Source: PALSA-693 sp963729695
GTDB taxonomy: Bacteria > Actinomycetota > Acidimicrobiia > Acidimicrobiales > Palsa-688
Assembly: GCA_963729695.1 (NCBI GenBank)
Contig: CAVSOT010000007.1
Location: forward strand, 1,178,001-1,242,000
Length of the DNA: 64,000 bases
Direction: 5' to 3'
Position numbers and translations under genes: made by a program. The notes beneath the pieces are model-generated. The model saw only the letters and a program-made list of their open reading frames with translations, did not search any database and had not been told where the DNA came from. This document shows positions 17,707 to 26,588 of the stretch, piece by piece; position 1 is the stretch's first letter, and every line of letters starts with the position of its first letter.

Positions 17707-19440
17707 ATGGTTGTATTCGACCTCGTGGTGAAAGGCGGAAAACTGGTCGACGGGACCGGCTCGCCACCACGACGGGCGGATGTGGGCATCCGCGACGGAC
17801 GGGTTGCCGCGATCGGGGAGCTCGATGTCCATGACGGCGGTTCTGTCATTGACGCCGACGGACTCGCGGTTGCGCCGGGGGTCGTCGACATTCACACCCA
17901 CTATGACGCCCAGGTGCTGTGGGATCCGGCGTGCACCCCTTCTTCGCTGCACGGCGTCACCACGGTGGTCAGCGGCAACTGTGGCTTCACCCTGGCCCCT
18001 ATTGAGCAGTCCGAGATCGATTACTTGGTGCGGATGCTCGCCCGGGTCGAGGGCATGCCGCTGGACTCGCTGTACGCCGGGGTGGACTTTTCCTGGAAGA
18101 GCTTCGGGGAATACCTGGATCGCCTCGAGGGCGCCGTCGGGGTGAACATCGGTTTCCTGGCCGGGCACTCCGCCATCCGCCGGGTGGTGATGGGGGCCCG
18201 GGCGATGGGCTACGAGACGACCGACGCAGATATCGAGGCCATGGGCCAACTCCTGCGGGATTCGTTGGCTGCTGGCGCCCTGGGCTTCTCGTCTTCGCAG
18301 TCGGTGATCCACAACGACTACGAGGGCAATCCAGTGCCTTCGCGTTTCGCCGGCCCCGACGAGCTGGTGAGGCTGGCGAGGATCGTCGGGGAGTATCCCG
18401 GCACGGTCTTGGAGTACATCGCACCGAGCTTGATCCCGCTCACCGACGAGTACTTGGACCTGATGGCCGAGATGTCCCTGGCGGCGGGCCGCTCGCTCAA
18501 CTGGAACAACCTCGCCGCCAGATCCGATTTCGCGGATGCCGTGGCCCGGACCCTGCGAAGCCACGAGCGCATTTGGGCCAAAGGGGCGGATGTCGTTCCG
18601 CTCACGTATCCAGCCGCCAGTACTTTTTATTTCACCTTGGCCAGCAGTGCGCCATTCGGGGGACTTCCTGGGTGGGGGCCGCTGATCGGAATGACCAACG
18701 AGGAGCGCATAGCCATCTTTTCCGACGGCAACCAACGACGCCGCTTGGCGGCGGGGGCGCAATCGGAGGGAGCCGGCGTGCTCCGAGGGATGATTGCGTC
18801 GTGGAGCACCCATTCCGTGGTGGGTGCGTTCTCTCCCGAGAACAAGCCGTACGAGGGCCGAACCGTCGGCGACGTTGCCCTCGAACTCGGCCAGGATCCT
18901 TTCGATGTGATGCTCGACATTGCTTTGCGTGACGATCTGCGGACGGTGTTCAAGTCGGCCGACTACGGCGATGACGACGCCAGCTGGGCGTTACGGCGCC
19001 GGATCTGGCGGGAGGGTAAGGTCGTAATCGGCGCTTCGGACGCGGGGGCCCACGTCGACAATATGGTTGCCTTCAGCTACCCGACGAAAATGCTGGCCGC
19101 CTGCCGGGACCTTCAACTGATCCCTCTGGAAGAAGCGGTCCACCTGATCACCGACGTGCAGGCTCAGTTCTATGGAATTACACGGAGAGGGCGCGTCAGC
19201 GAAGGCTATTTTGCCGACCTCATGATCTTCGACCCCGACGTTGTGCGATCGGGGCCGGCCCAGTGGCGTGAAGATTTTCCCGCCGGCGCAGGCCGGCTCT
19301 ACGCTGAGGCGGAAGGGATCGAGCACGTCCTTGTCAATGGTGTGCAAATCGTCCGCGACAACGAGCTCACGGGTGCCACGCCCGGACGGGTCCTCCGGAG
19401 CGGGCGGGACACCGCCACCCCTGCCGGGCGAGGTCAGTAG
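17707..19440 (+). CDS. N-acyl-D-amino-acid deacylase-like amidohydrolase (amidohydrolase_3)
   Basis: 577 residues. The N-terminal small beta domain (LVVKGGKLVDGTGSPP) is followed by the metal motif DIHTHYDAQVLWDP with H63 and H65, a later GHSAIR segment (about residue 155), a C-terminal SDAGAHVD metal-ligand Asp motif and a closing ADLMIFDPDVV beta segment. This is the D-aminoacylase/dihydroorotase-like subfamily, which hydrolyses N-acyl-D-amino acids or related amides in the cytoplasm. GAAGAAGG lies before the ATG. It is followed 128 bp later by a PF04909 hydrolase in the same direction, suggesting a joint role in breakdown of an amide-containing compound. Substrate unknown. Confidence 0.88.
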   Translation: MVVFDLVVKGGKLVDGTGSPPRRADVGIRDGRVAAIGELDVHDGGSVIDADGLAVAPGVVDIHTHYDAQVLWDPACTPSSLHGVTTVVSGNCGFTLAPIEQSEIDYLVRMLARVEGMPLDSLYAGVDFSWKSFGEYLDRLEGAVGVNIGFLAGHSAIRRVVMGARAMGYETTDADIEAMGQLLRDSLAAGALGFSSSQSVIHNDYEGNPVPSRFAGPDELVRLARIVGEYPGTVLEYIAPSLIPLTDEYLDLMAEMSLAAGRSLNWNNLAARSDFADAVARTLRSHERIWAKGADVVPLTYPAASTFYFTLASSAPFGGLPGWGPLIGMTNEERIAIFSDGNQRRRLAAGAQSEGAGVLRGMIASWSTHSVVGAFSPENKPYEGRTVGDVALELGQDPFDVMLDIALRDDLRTVFKSADYGDDDASWALRRRIWREGKVVIGASDAGAHVDNMVAFSYPTKMLAACRDLQLIPLEEAVHLITDVQAQFYGITRRGRVSEGYFADLMIFDPDVVRSGPAQWREDFPAGAGRLYAEAEGIEHVLVNGVQIVRDNELTGATPGRVLRSGRDTATPAGRGQ

Positions 19441-19488
19441 CTCGGGATTCCCTTCCTTTTGGCGAGAGAGCGTGTTGTGTCGGCAAGC

Positions 19489-19543
19489 GAGATTGTTGTG
19501 TTGGAAAGAGATTGTGGTGCTGGGGAGAGATTGTGGTGAAGGA
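19489..19543 (+). repeat. Purine-rich tandem repeat, 19 bp x 3
   Basis: GAGATTGTTGTGTTGGAAA (19489), GAGATTGTGGTGCTGGGGA (19508) and GAGATTGTGGTGAAGGA (19527), with a looser copy before them. The array fills the gap between the two hydrolase genes and runs into the GAAGGAG ribosome-binding site of the second. Confidence 0.85.
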
Positions 19544-19568
19544 GAGAGAGTTTCAGTGAAGGAGATAA

Positions 19569-20762
19569 ATGGGAAGCGGTCGTAGCTATCAGGTCATTTC
19601 GGGGGACGGGCACCTCGAGATATCGCCGGAACCTTGGATCAAGCACGTTCCGGAGAAGTACAAAGACCGAGCGCCGAAGTTGATCCCACTGGAAGACGGC
19701 GGTGAGGCCTGGCTCACAGAAGGTCTTCCGTTGATGCACAACGGGGTGAATATTACCGGTGGGGATCCGATCAAATTCTCCAACGAGTCGTATTGGTATG
19801 CCGACGGCCATCCCCGGCCGGGGACGGGCACCCCGCAACAGCGTCTGGCCGAGCAAGACCGCGACGGCATCGACGCCGAGGTCCTGTACCCGCCGGTCTT
19901 CGCCAGCCGCTTCATCGAAAGGATCGGCGATCAGCGCGTCTATCTGGCGCTGCTTCGCGCCTATAACGACTTCGTGGCCGACTATTGCTCGGTTGCGCCC
20001 GATCGCTTGATCGGCAATGGCATCATCCCCGTTACCGGTATCGACGACGCCCTCTCGGAGTTGAAGCGGTGCCATGACCTGGGTCTCAAGGCCGTTGCCC
20101 CGAGCAAGTTCCCGAATGGCGCCGACAGGCTACGTCCGGAAGAAGACGATCGTTTTTGGGAGCTCGCCCTCGAGCTCAACATGCCGATTTCGCCGCACTT
20201 CACTGTCGGGCAGCGGATGGCGCCAGCCATCGACTTGAATCTGACCACGTCCGGCGGGCGATCCTTCCGGCCGCTGGATGAGATCCTCGCCGGCCACACC
20301 CTTGGCCCGATGTGGGCGATCTCGCAGTTCATCGCTTCGGGTACCCTCGACCGCTTCCCCGAGTTGCAGGTCTATTTCGCCGAAACCGACGCCAGCTGGA
20401 TGCCCGGCATATTGTTCGCCCTCGACGATAAGTGGGAGCGGCAGGCCCATCTGTATCCAGACCAGCAGTTGAAGATGAAGCCGACGGAGTACATTCAGCG
20501 GCACTTCCTCTTCGGGATCGTCCGTGATCCCCTGGCCTTGAAGTTCCGTGACGATCTGCCGGCGGAGAACCTCATGTGGGGATCGGATTTCCCCCATTCG
20601 GTGGGATCGTTCCCGGAGTCCCGGAAGTGGATCGAGATCATCTTCGACGGCGTGCCGAGCCAGTTGCGCCGTCAGATCCTGGCGGAGAACCCGGCCCGCT
20701 TTTTCCACCTGAACATGGACTCCGAGATCACCCCCACCCCGGCGGCCAGCCCTAGTGGGTGA
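19569..20762 (+). CDS. PF04909-family metal-dependent amidohydrolase
   Basis: 397 residues with the TIM-barrel plan of the ACMSD/LigW-like amidohydrolase_2 family: an N-terminal VISGDGHLEISPE with the first metal ligands (D-x-H variant), mid-protein HDLGLKAVAPS, ISPHFTVG and a late W-G-SDFPHSVGSFPES motif with metal/catalytic Asp and His. Members perform hydrolysis or non-oxidative decarboxylation of aromatic or lactone acids. GAAGGAGATAA is placed ideally before the ATG. It is convergent with another member of the same family (20869-22047) that is divergent enough in sequence to suggest a different substrate. Confidence 0.88.
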   Translation: MGSGRSYQVISGDGHLEISPEPWIKHVPEKYKDRAPKLIPLEDGGEAWLTEGLPLMHNGVNITGGDPIKFSNESYWYADGHPRPGTGTPQQRLAEQDRDGIDAEVLYPPVFASRFIERIGDQRVYLALLRAYNDFVADYCSVAPDRLIGNGIIPVTGIDDALSELKRCHDLGLKAVAPSKFPNGADRLRPEEDDRFWELALELNMPISPHFTVGQRMAPAIDLNLTTSGGRSFRPLDEILAGHTLGPMWAISQFIASGTLDRFPELQVYFAETDASWMPGILFALDDKWERQAHLYPDQQLKMKPTEYIQRHFLFGIVRDPLALKFRDDLPAENLMWGSDFPHSVGSFPESRKWIEIIFDGVPSQLRRQILAENPARFFHLNMDSEITPTPAASPSG

Positions 20763-20868
20763 TGCTGCCCTGGCCGGGGCTGGACTCTGCCTGGTCCCGG
20801 CGCGGGGAGAGCCCGTCCTCCTTGGCGTCCGCTCTCGGGTGTTCAGCAGGAGTAGCGAGGGGTTGTAG

Positions 20869-22047
20869 TTAGGCAGGAAAGTGGAAGAGGTTTCGGGCGT
20901 TGTCTTCGACGATTTGTTTGACTTCGTGGTCGGGGATGTCGGCGAGGGCTTTGGCGGCGTCGGTGCGGGTGGTGGGCCAGTGGGAGTCGTCGTGGGGGAA
21001 GTCGGCTTCGAACATGATTTTGTCGATGCCGATGTCGTGGCGAAGGCGGAGGCCGACATTGTCGTCGATGAAGCACCCCCAGACGTGGCGTTGGAATAGC
21101 TCGGAGGGGGGGATGTCGGGGTTGATGCGCTGTTTGAGTTTGCCGGTGGCCCGGTAGAAGCGGTAGCGGCCCCAGATGTGGTCCATGCGCTCTACGTGGA
21201 AGGGCATCCAGCCGATCTGGCCTTCGGAGTAGACGATCTTGAGGTTGGGGTGGCTGTGCAGGGTGGGGGAGAAGATGAGCTCGACCATGGAGTGGGCCAG
21301 GGTGGAACCCAACAGGGAGGTGGACGCGGCCATGGGGGCGTCGGCGGACAGCCCGGTTTTGACGGTGCCGCTACCGAAGTGCATGCACACGGGCAGGTCG
21401 GCCTCCTCTGCCACCGACCACAGCCGGTCCCAGTGGTCGGTCTGGAACGAGGGCAATCCCAGGTGGGCCGGGTTGTCGGGGAAACTGAAGGCCTTGGCCC
21501 CCTTGGCCGCGCCGCGTTGAAGTTCGGCCACCGCCGCGTCGAGATCCCAAAACGGGGTGACCACCAGGGGGATGAACCGCTGCGGGTCGGTGGGGCACCA
21601 CTCCTCCAAGGTGAAATCGTTGAAGGCCCGCACACAGGCGATACCCAGCTCGTGGTCCTGGGCCGAGCGGAACCGGCCCCCGGCGAAACCGGCCCAGTTG
21701 GGGAAACACAACTGGGCCCACACCCCTTCGGCGTCCATGTCCAAAAGCCGGGCCTTGGGGTCATAACAACCCGGCCGCATGGCCCCGAAATGGGTGGGCT
21801 GATGGCCCCGCTCCCGCAACGGCGTGCCCGCCGCCGCCGAGAACATGCTGTGGCCGTCCAGGTCGCCCTCGAACACCCACTGCTGCATGGGCTCGGTCGA
21901 CCCCTCCCGCACCGGATGATCCAACGGGATGTCCACCACCCGCGGCGCCGCCTCCGCCCACTTCGAGGGCAAACGATCCAGCCACACCCGAGGATGCTCC
22001 ACAATATGGTCATCCACCGAAATCAACCGGTGATCATCACACAACAC
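20869..22047 (-). CDS. PF04909-family amidohydrolase, second copy
   Basis: 392 residues; start GTG with GAGGAGGG upstream. Motifs: LISVDDHIVEHPRVW at the N-terminus, CMHFGSGTVK (His ligand) in the middle and MFEADFPHDDSHWPTT at the C-terminus, all as expected for an intact amidohydrolase_2 metal site. The reading frame uses G or C in nearly every third position, more strictly than its neighbours, which makes the opposite strand look open as well. It faces the P450 gene at 22300 divergently over 252 bp, so the two may share regulation. Confidence 0.88.
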   Translation of the reverse strand: MLCDDHRLISVDDHIVEHPRVWLDRLPSKWAEAAPRVVDIPLDHPVREGSTEPMQQWVFEGDLDGHSMFSAAAGTPLRERGHQPTHFGAMRPGCYDPKARLLDMDAEGVWAQLCFPNWAGFAGGRFRSAQDHELGIACVRAFNDFTLEEWCPTDPQRFIPLVVTPFWDLDAAVAELQRGAAKGAKAFSFPDNPAHLGLPSFQTDHWDRLWSVAEEADLPVCMHFGSGTVKTGLSADAPMAASTSLLGSTLAHSMVELIFSPTLHSHPNLKIVYSEGQIGWMPFHVERMDHIWGRYRFYRATGKLKQRINPDIPPSELFQRHVWGCFIDDNVGLRLRHDIGIDKIMFEADFPHDDSHWPTTRTDAAKALADIPDHEVKQIVEDNARNLFHFPA

Positions 22048-22299
22048 AACCGACCCTCCTCACACCCAAGACTGCAACTACAGCCAACACCTGCAATCTA
22101 CTTGTACCCCACCACGCCCGCTAAGAAAGACACCCTGTTCTTGGTCCGTGATTGAGATACTCCCCGATAGGCCGTGATTCTCCCACCGAGTGCTCACGGG
22201 GTATAGATTCGTCGTGCGTGCCGCCAGCACTTCTCAGGCCAGGCACCAGCGGATCTCTGCGCCCCTAAGGCGGTGTGAAAGATGGAGGAGGGGACGGCT

Positions 22300-23478
22300 A
22301 TGGATCGCCGCCAACTGGACGTTGACGTCTTTGATCCACGCGACAAGGAGGATCCCTACCGGCTCTATGAGGAGATCCGGGCCGTGGGCAACGTGGTGTG
22401 GAACGACTCGTTGGCCGGCTGGGCTGTGGTCGGCTTCGACGAGGCGCTCTCAGTGCTCACCAATCACCGCGGCGGCTTTGCCCAAATGGCCGGTGACCCC
22501 GAGCTCTATCCGTGGTTTCAAGCTCCGAACATGATCACGGTTGACGGTGCGTATCACCAGCGATTGCGAGGCGCGTTGACGCCGTTGTTCACGAGGAGCG
22601 CCATCGCCAAGTGGGAGAGGCGGGTCGGCGAGGTGGTCGAGCGCATGCTGGCCCCGCTGGTCGCCGGCCGCGACGACTTCGATCTCATCCACGATTTCAC
22701 CATGTTGCCCACGGTCATCGTCGCTGACATGCTCGGGGTGCCTCCGGAGCGCTACGACGACTTCCGGCGCTGGTCGCACGTCATCGTCACCAATCATTCC
22801 TGGGGTTTCGAGGACGAGCAGACGCGCACCATGTTGCGCCAGACGGCAACGGAGATCAACGACTACCTGCGTCAGGAAATCGAACGGCACCGACGCGAGC
22901 AACCGGACGACCTGCTCACGTACATGCTGCAACCCTCTGGGGACAAGGCCCTGAGCGACGAGGAGATCCTCTCGACGTCGGTGCTCTTGCTGACGGCGGG
23001 GTACGACACCACGGCGAAAGCCATGTCCAATTGTCTCATCGCCCTGGAGCGCAATCCCGATCAACGGCGTGAAGTGGCGGCGGACCCCTCCTTGGTACCG
23101 GCCGCCATCGAGGAAGGTATGCGTTGGTTCGGGCCGGTCCAGTTCGTGGCCCATAAGGCGGCACGGGACACGGTCTTGGACGGAATGCCCGTTGCCGCCG
23201 GCGACGTCGTGTACGTGACGATCGCCGCCGCCAACCGGGATCCCCGCCGCTGGTCTCACCCGGACCGCTTCGAGGTTTCTCGAGAGTCCAAGTCCCATCT
23301 CGCCTTTGGTTACGGTCCGCACCTGTGCCTGGGGGCGCCGCTCGCCCGGCTGGAGATGAAGGTGGCCATCGAACAGTTGTTGCGGCTAGCGCCGGAGTAC
23401 CGGCTGCGGAACATCGCCTTCAGCGACTCGATATCTGTTCGTGGGCCCCAAAGCGGTGTCGTCGAGGTGCGCTCGTAG
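22300..23478 (+). CDS. Cytochrome P450
   Basis: 392 residues from the ATG at 22300, six bases after GGAGGAGGGG; the ATG at 22282 lies before that site. Complete P450 marks: I-helix LLTAGYDTTAKAM (oxygen-activation AGxDTT), K-helix EGMR, and heme loop FGYGPHLCLGAPLARLE with ligand C343. It is a soluble class I bacterial P450 that needs an external ferredoxin and reductase, neither of which is in the window. It is paralogous to those at 24579 and 63261. The 3' end is followed by TCAG repeats and a broken P450 on the opposite strand. Confidence 0.92.
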   Translation: MDRRQLDVDVFDPRDKEDPYRLYEEIRAVGNVVWNDSLAGWAVVGFDEALSVLTNHRGGFAQMAGDPELYPWFQAPNMITVDGAYHQRLRGALTPLFTRSAIAKWERRVGEVVERMLAPLVAGRDDFDLIHDFTMLPTVIVADMLGVPPERYDDFRRWSHVIVTNHSWGFEDEQTRTMLRQTATEINDYLRQEIERHRREQPDDLLTYMLQPSGDKALSDEEILSTSVLLLTAGYDTTAKAMSNCLIALERNPDQRREVAADPSLVPAAIEEGMRWFGPVQFVAHKAARDTVLDGMPVAAGDVVYVTIAAANRDPRRWSHPDRFEVSRESKSHLAFGYGPHLCLGAPLARLEMKVAIEQLLRLAPEYRLRNIAFSDSISVRGPQSGVVEVRS

Positions 23479-23508
23479 TCAGTTACACATCCCCAGTAAG
23501 TCAGTCAG

Positions 23509-24005
23509 TCAGTCCTGGTAGATGAAGGTCACCGGAAGCGTGTTGAGGCCGCGGGTAAAGCCGGTGCGGTAATGCAGCCGGCGTCCTTCGACGAGGCGAA
23601 TGTCGTACAGGCGGTCGAGCAATTCGGCTAGGGCGACGACAATCTGCTTACGGGCCAGGTTCGAACCGATGCACCGATGCGGCCGACGACGTCTCGGGTC
23701 AAGAGGCGCTTCAACGCTCGCCGGTACTGGCGATGGAGCGGCGGGTCGTACTCACCGGGTATCTGTGACACCGCGTTGTGGGCGCGAGGAATCATGATGC
23801 CTTGGGTCGACGTGAAGCGGTGCCAATCCTGGGCCACGTCCCATACCCCCTCGTAGCGGGTCACCACGTAGGCCCCGCCGTGGGCATCGGTATGGGCGAC
23901 GGGACAGTGCTCGCGCAGCCACCCGATGACCGCTTCGAGGGAACCGTCCTCGGCCAACGCCGGGGCGTGGGGATCGAAGTTGTCACAAAGGGGGGCAATA
24001 TCCAC
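23509..24005 (-). pseudogene. Cytochrome P450 with internal deletion
   Basis: The first part encodes a normal P450 N-terminus of about 105 residues (FDPHAPALAEDG; YVVTRYEGVWDVAQDW; DPPLHRQYRRALKRLLT). Near 23690 it jumps, in another frame, to the heme loop and C-terminus: PHRCIGSNLARKQIVVALAE and on to TLPVTFIYQD with a TGA at 23509-23511. The piece between, some 230 codons holding the I-helix and ExxR, is missing. In the frame of the start codon translation ends at 23628. The ends are well preserved, so the deletion is probably recent. The product cannot be active. Confidence 0.85.
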
Positions 24006-24036
24006 TGGTCACTCTCCTTTAGCTGGCGGGGACAGT

Positions 24037-24093
24037 TACTCTGTGGTGGGAGTGATACTCGGTGTTGGGAGTGCTACTCGGTGGCAGGAGAGC
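24037..24093 (+). repeat. Tandem repeat, 19 bp x 3
   Basis: TACTCTGTGGTGGGAGTGA, TACTCGGTGTTGGGAGTGC and TACTCGGTGGCAGGAGAGC follow one another directly. The array lies between the divergent P450 remnant and the NTF2-like gene, in the region that should hold their promoters. Confidence 0.85.
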
Positions 24094-24184
24094 AATGGTT
24101 AGTTGCAGGAGTAAGAGCGTCACAGCCATGCACTAGCGTCTCCAGGGATCGAACCCAGGAGATGGAACGGACACAGGAGGAGCC

Positions 24185-24571
24185 ATGGCGCTCGCTATTT
24201 CCGACGTTGTCGAGATCACTCAGCTCTACGCCAAGTACAGCCTAGCTGTCGACGAAGGGGACGCTGACGCCTTCATTGCCTGCTTTACGCCCGACGGTGT
24301 ACTGGCCGCAGACGTCGAGCCCATCGTGGGGCATGATGCCCTCCACGCGTTCAGCAAGGAGGTGCCGACCCGGGTGCCGGGCGTCCGACACATGCCAGTC
24401 AACGTCGCCGTCGACGGCGATAGCGATGCCGCGACCGGCCGGTGTTATGTCATGCTCGTCATTGGCAGCGCCGAGCCCAAACTCATCGGAACCGGTCAAT
24501 ATCGGGACATCCTGCGGCGGGTCAACGGCAAATGGGCATTCGCCAGGCGGGACTACACCGCAGATCGCTAG
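24185..24571 (+). CDS. NTF2-like (SnoaL-type) fold protein
   Basis: 128 residues with the cone-shaped NTF2 pattern: an N-terminal helix (VVEITQLYAKYSLAVDEGD), ACFTPDGVL, a GHDALHAF helix and closing antiparallel strands ending KWAFARRDYTADR. Such proteins act as small hydrolases, isomerases, dehydratases or ligand binders in catabolic and polyketide pathways. AGGAGGAG precedes the ATG. It converges with the P450 gene at 24579, only 7 bp away. It is shorter than and not closely related to the two 187-residue members at 25938 and 29317. Confidence 0.85.
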   Translation: MALAISDVVEITQLYAKYSLAVDEGDADAFIACFTPDGVLAADVEPIVGHDALHAFSKEVPTRVPGVRHMPVNVAVDGDSDAATGRCYVMLVIGSAEPKLIGTGQYRDILRRVNGKWAFARRDYTADR

Positions 24572-24578
24572 GAAAGGG

Positions 24579-25766
24579 TCACACGAATGTCGGTAGCGTC
24601 GCCCAGCCGCGCGTCTTGGTTTCCGCCAACCGGGCGTTGTCCAGGTCGACTTCCCATACCGGGAAACGATTCAGAACCTCGTCCAGGGCGACGCGACCCT
24701 CGAGGCGGGCCAGCGCCGCGCCCAGGCAGAAGTGGACGCCGTAACTGAAGGTGAGGTGGTGGTCGATCCGACGGTGGATATCGAACCGATCGCCATTCGG
24801 AAAATGACGGTCATCTCGGTTGGCCGATGCGATCAGGGCAAACATGATGCTGCCTTCGGGAACGGACTGTCCGTACAGCTCGAGGTCACGCATCACGTAC
24901 CTCGTCAGGTGGAGGACCGGCGGCTGGTAGCGCAGCAGTTCCTCGATGGCGTTCGGGATCAACGACCGGTCGTCGGCTAGTTGGCGGCGCTGATCCGGAT
25001 GCTCGTCGAGAACCTTGCCGATCCAGCCGATGAGCCGGTTGGTGGTCTCGTTGCCCGCCCCCGCGATCACGTTGACACAGGTGACGATCTCCTCTCGCGT
25101 GAGGCGTCGGCGGGTGCCGGTTTCGTCCTCGAACTCGGCGCGCAGCAACTCGGTCATCAGGTCGTCCGACGGATTGCCCGCTCGCCAGGCGATGTAGTCG
25201 TTGAAGAAGGTCGGATCCGCGAACGGCCGCTTCGAGAAATCTCGGGGGGCGCCGTCGATGCGGACCGTCTCGCCCACGATGTCACGGATCGCCTCTTGAT
25301 CCCGCTCGGGTATGCCGAGGAGCATGCCGATGACCCGCATCGGCAGCTGCATCCCGAGATCCGCCACGAAATCGAATCGGCCGGTGCCGACGATTGGATC
25401 CAGGGCGGCCGCGCACAACTGGCGGGTGATGGACTCGAGTCCGGCCATCTTCTTCGGGGTGAATACCCGTGACACCAGGCCGCGGTGCGCCGTGTGGACG
25501 GGAGGGTCCTCGAAGATGATGCTCCCCGGCGGAATGCGGACATTTCCCTTCATGAAATCGAAGCTCGTCCCCCGAGCCGAACTGTACGTGCGGTAGTCGG
25601 CGAAGACCCGCTCTACGTCGTCGAACCTGCTCACCGCGAAGAAGTCGTGCTGTTGGTTGTAATAGAGCGGACGCTCGTCACGGAGCCGCTTGAACCTCGC
25701 AAACGGGTCGGTATTGATAGACAGGTCATAAGGGTCGAAGCTGATGTCGGTCCCCGTCGAAGTCAC
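24579..25766 (-). CDS. Cytochrome P450
   Basis: 395 residues, GTG start. It has the I-helix VIAGAGNETTNRLIG, the K-helix EELLR and the heme loop FSYGVHFCLGAALARLE with ligand C347. The N-terminal half has the usual FDPYDLSINTDPFARFKRLR opening. It is intact and of normal length for actinobacterial class I P450s. Upstream on the same strand lie an NTF2-like protein and an SDR, so hydroxylation followed by alcohol oxidation is a plausible sequence of steps. Redox partners are not encoded nearby. Substrate unknown. Confidence 0.92.
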   Translation of the reverse strand: MTSTGTDISFDPYDLSINTDPFARFKRLRDERPLYYNQQHDFFAVSRFDDVERVFADYRTYSSARGTSFDFMKGNVRIPPGSIIFEDPPVHTAHRGLVSRVFTPKKMAGLESITRQLCAAALDPIVGTGRFDFVADLGMQLPMRVIGMLLGIPERDQEAIRDIVGETVRIDGAPRDFSKRPFADPTFFNDYIAWRAGNPSDDLMTELLRAEFEDETGTRRRLTREEIVTCVNVIAGAGNETTNRLIGWIGKVLDEHPDQRRQLADDRSLIPNAIEELLRYQPPVLHLTRYVMRDLELYGQSVPEGSIMFALIASANRDDRHFPNGDRFDIHRRIDHHLTFSYGVHFCLGAALARLEGRVALDEVLNRFPVWEVDLDNARLAETKTRGWATLPTFV

Positions 25767-25789
25767 GGCCTGATGCTAGCTGTCCCCGT

Positions 25790-25903
25790 TTACCCGACTT
25801 CAGCCGACAGAGACCCCTGCGGTCGTGGTTCGGCGGCGAGGGCGCGTACCGTCTCACCCAGAGGCAGGAAAGCGCGCACCTGATCTTCCGTTGCTACTTT
25901 CAT
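25790..25903 (-). CDS. Possible 37-residue peptide
   Basis: An ATG at 25903 opens 37 codons (MKVATEDQVRAFLPLGE...) ending in TAA at 25790. The amino-acid mix looks protein-like, but the ribosome-binding site is poor (CCAGG). It sits in the 171-bp gap between the NTF2-like gene and the P450 gene on the same strand. It may be a small protein or chance. Confidence 0.25.
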   Translation of the reverse strand: MKVATEDQVRAFLPLGETVRALAAEPRPQGSLSAEVG

Positions 25904-25937
25904 CCTGGCGGTGTTACCCGGCGACGACGGCTTCCGT

Positions 25938-26501
25938 CTAGGGCGCCGCCGGCACGGCAGAGGCGAAGTCGGCGAGCGTCCGATACAGGACGTCGTCGCG
26001 TGAGGGCTTTCCTCGGGTCGTTTCGGGCCCGAACTCCCACGTGGAGGAGACGGTATCCTGCCGGCTCCAGTCGAACGCACACACCCGGTGGGCGATCTTC
26101 CACGGCCCGTCGCGGCGCTCGATCCGATCCAGGTAACGCAGCCAGATGTAGACGTCCGTCGCCGGCCGGTCCTCGACCGCGCTCCGCCGGAAAAAGGCCA
26201 CGCAGTAGGTCTCCGCGTGGGCTGTTTCCCCATCGATCTCGATCAGCTGGTTGCCGAGAAAGTGCATCGACCGCTCGGACCCGCCCGGGTTTTGGCTCAG
26301 GTAGGCGATGAAGCCCTCGACGTCGCCGTGGTAGGACCCGTGGTCGTCGATGGCATCCTGGTGATAGCACGATCGGACCAGATCGAAGTCGCGGCGGTCG
26401 ATCCCGCGCGCATAACGAAAGATGAGATCCCGGATCGCCAGTTGGTCGACGACGCGTCGCAACTCGGCATCGGTAGGAACGTTGCCCTCGGTGGGCTCCA
26501 T
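25938..26501 (-). CDS. SnoaL_4/NTF2-like protein, copy 1
   Basis: 187 residues: helix VVDQLAIRDLIFRYARGIDRRD, SCYHQDAIDDHGSY, the FLGNQLIEIDG strand, DVYIWLRYLDRIERRDG and KIAHRVCAFDW. This is the NTF2-like family seen with ring-hydroxylating and steroid/terpenoid catabolic genes, where members act as dehydratases, isomerases or small accessory proteins. GAGGAGG lies 10 bases before the ATG. It is about three-quarters identical to the protein at 29317-29880, and the two copies bracket the SDR and AAA+ genes. Conserved His/Asp residues in YHQDAIDDHG suggest an active pocket. Confidence 0.87.
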   Translation of the reverse strand: MEPTEGNVPTDAELRRVVDQLAIRDLIFRYARGIDRRDFDLVRSCYHQDAIDDHGSYHGDVEGFIAYLSQNPGGSERSMHFLGNQLIEIDGETAHAETYCVAFFRRSAVEDRPATDVYIWLRYLDRIERRDGPWKIAHRVCAFDWSRQDTVSSTWEFGPETTRGKPSRDDVLYRTLADFASAVPAAP

Positions 26502-26588
26502 TTCTGACGTGCCTCCTCAGTGGATGATCGGCCCCGACGTTACGATCCTACCGGGTTGACCTCAATCGGGCACCGCGCTGCGGCGGGC

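Noticed and set aside
20869..22155. Plus-strand gene opposite the second PF04909 hydrolase
   Set aside because: Strict G/C third positions open the opposite strand; only the minus strand carries metal-binding motifs.
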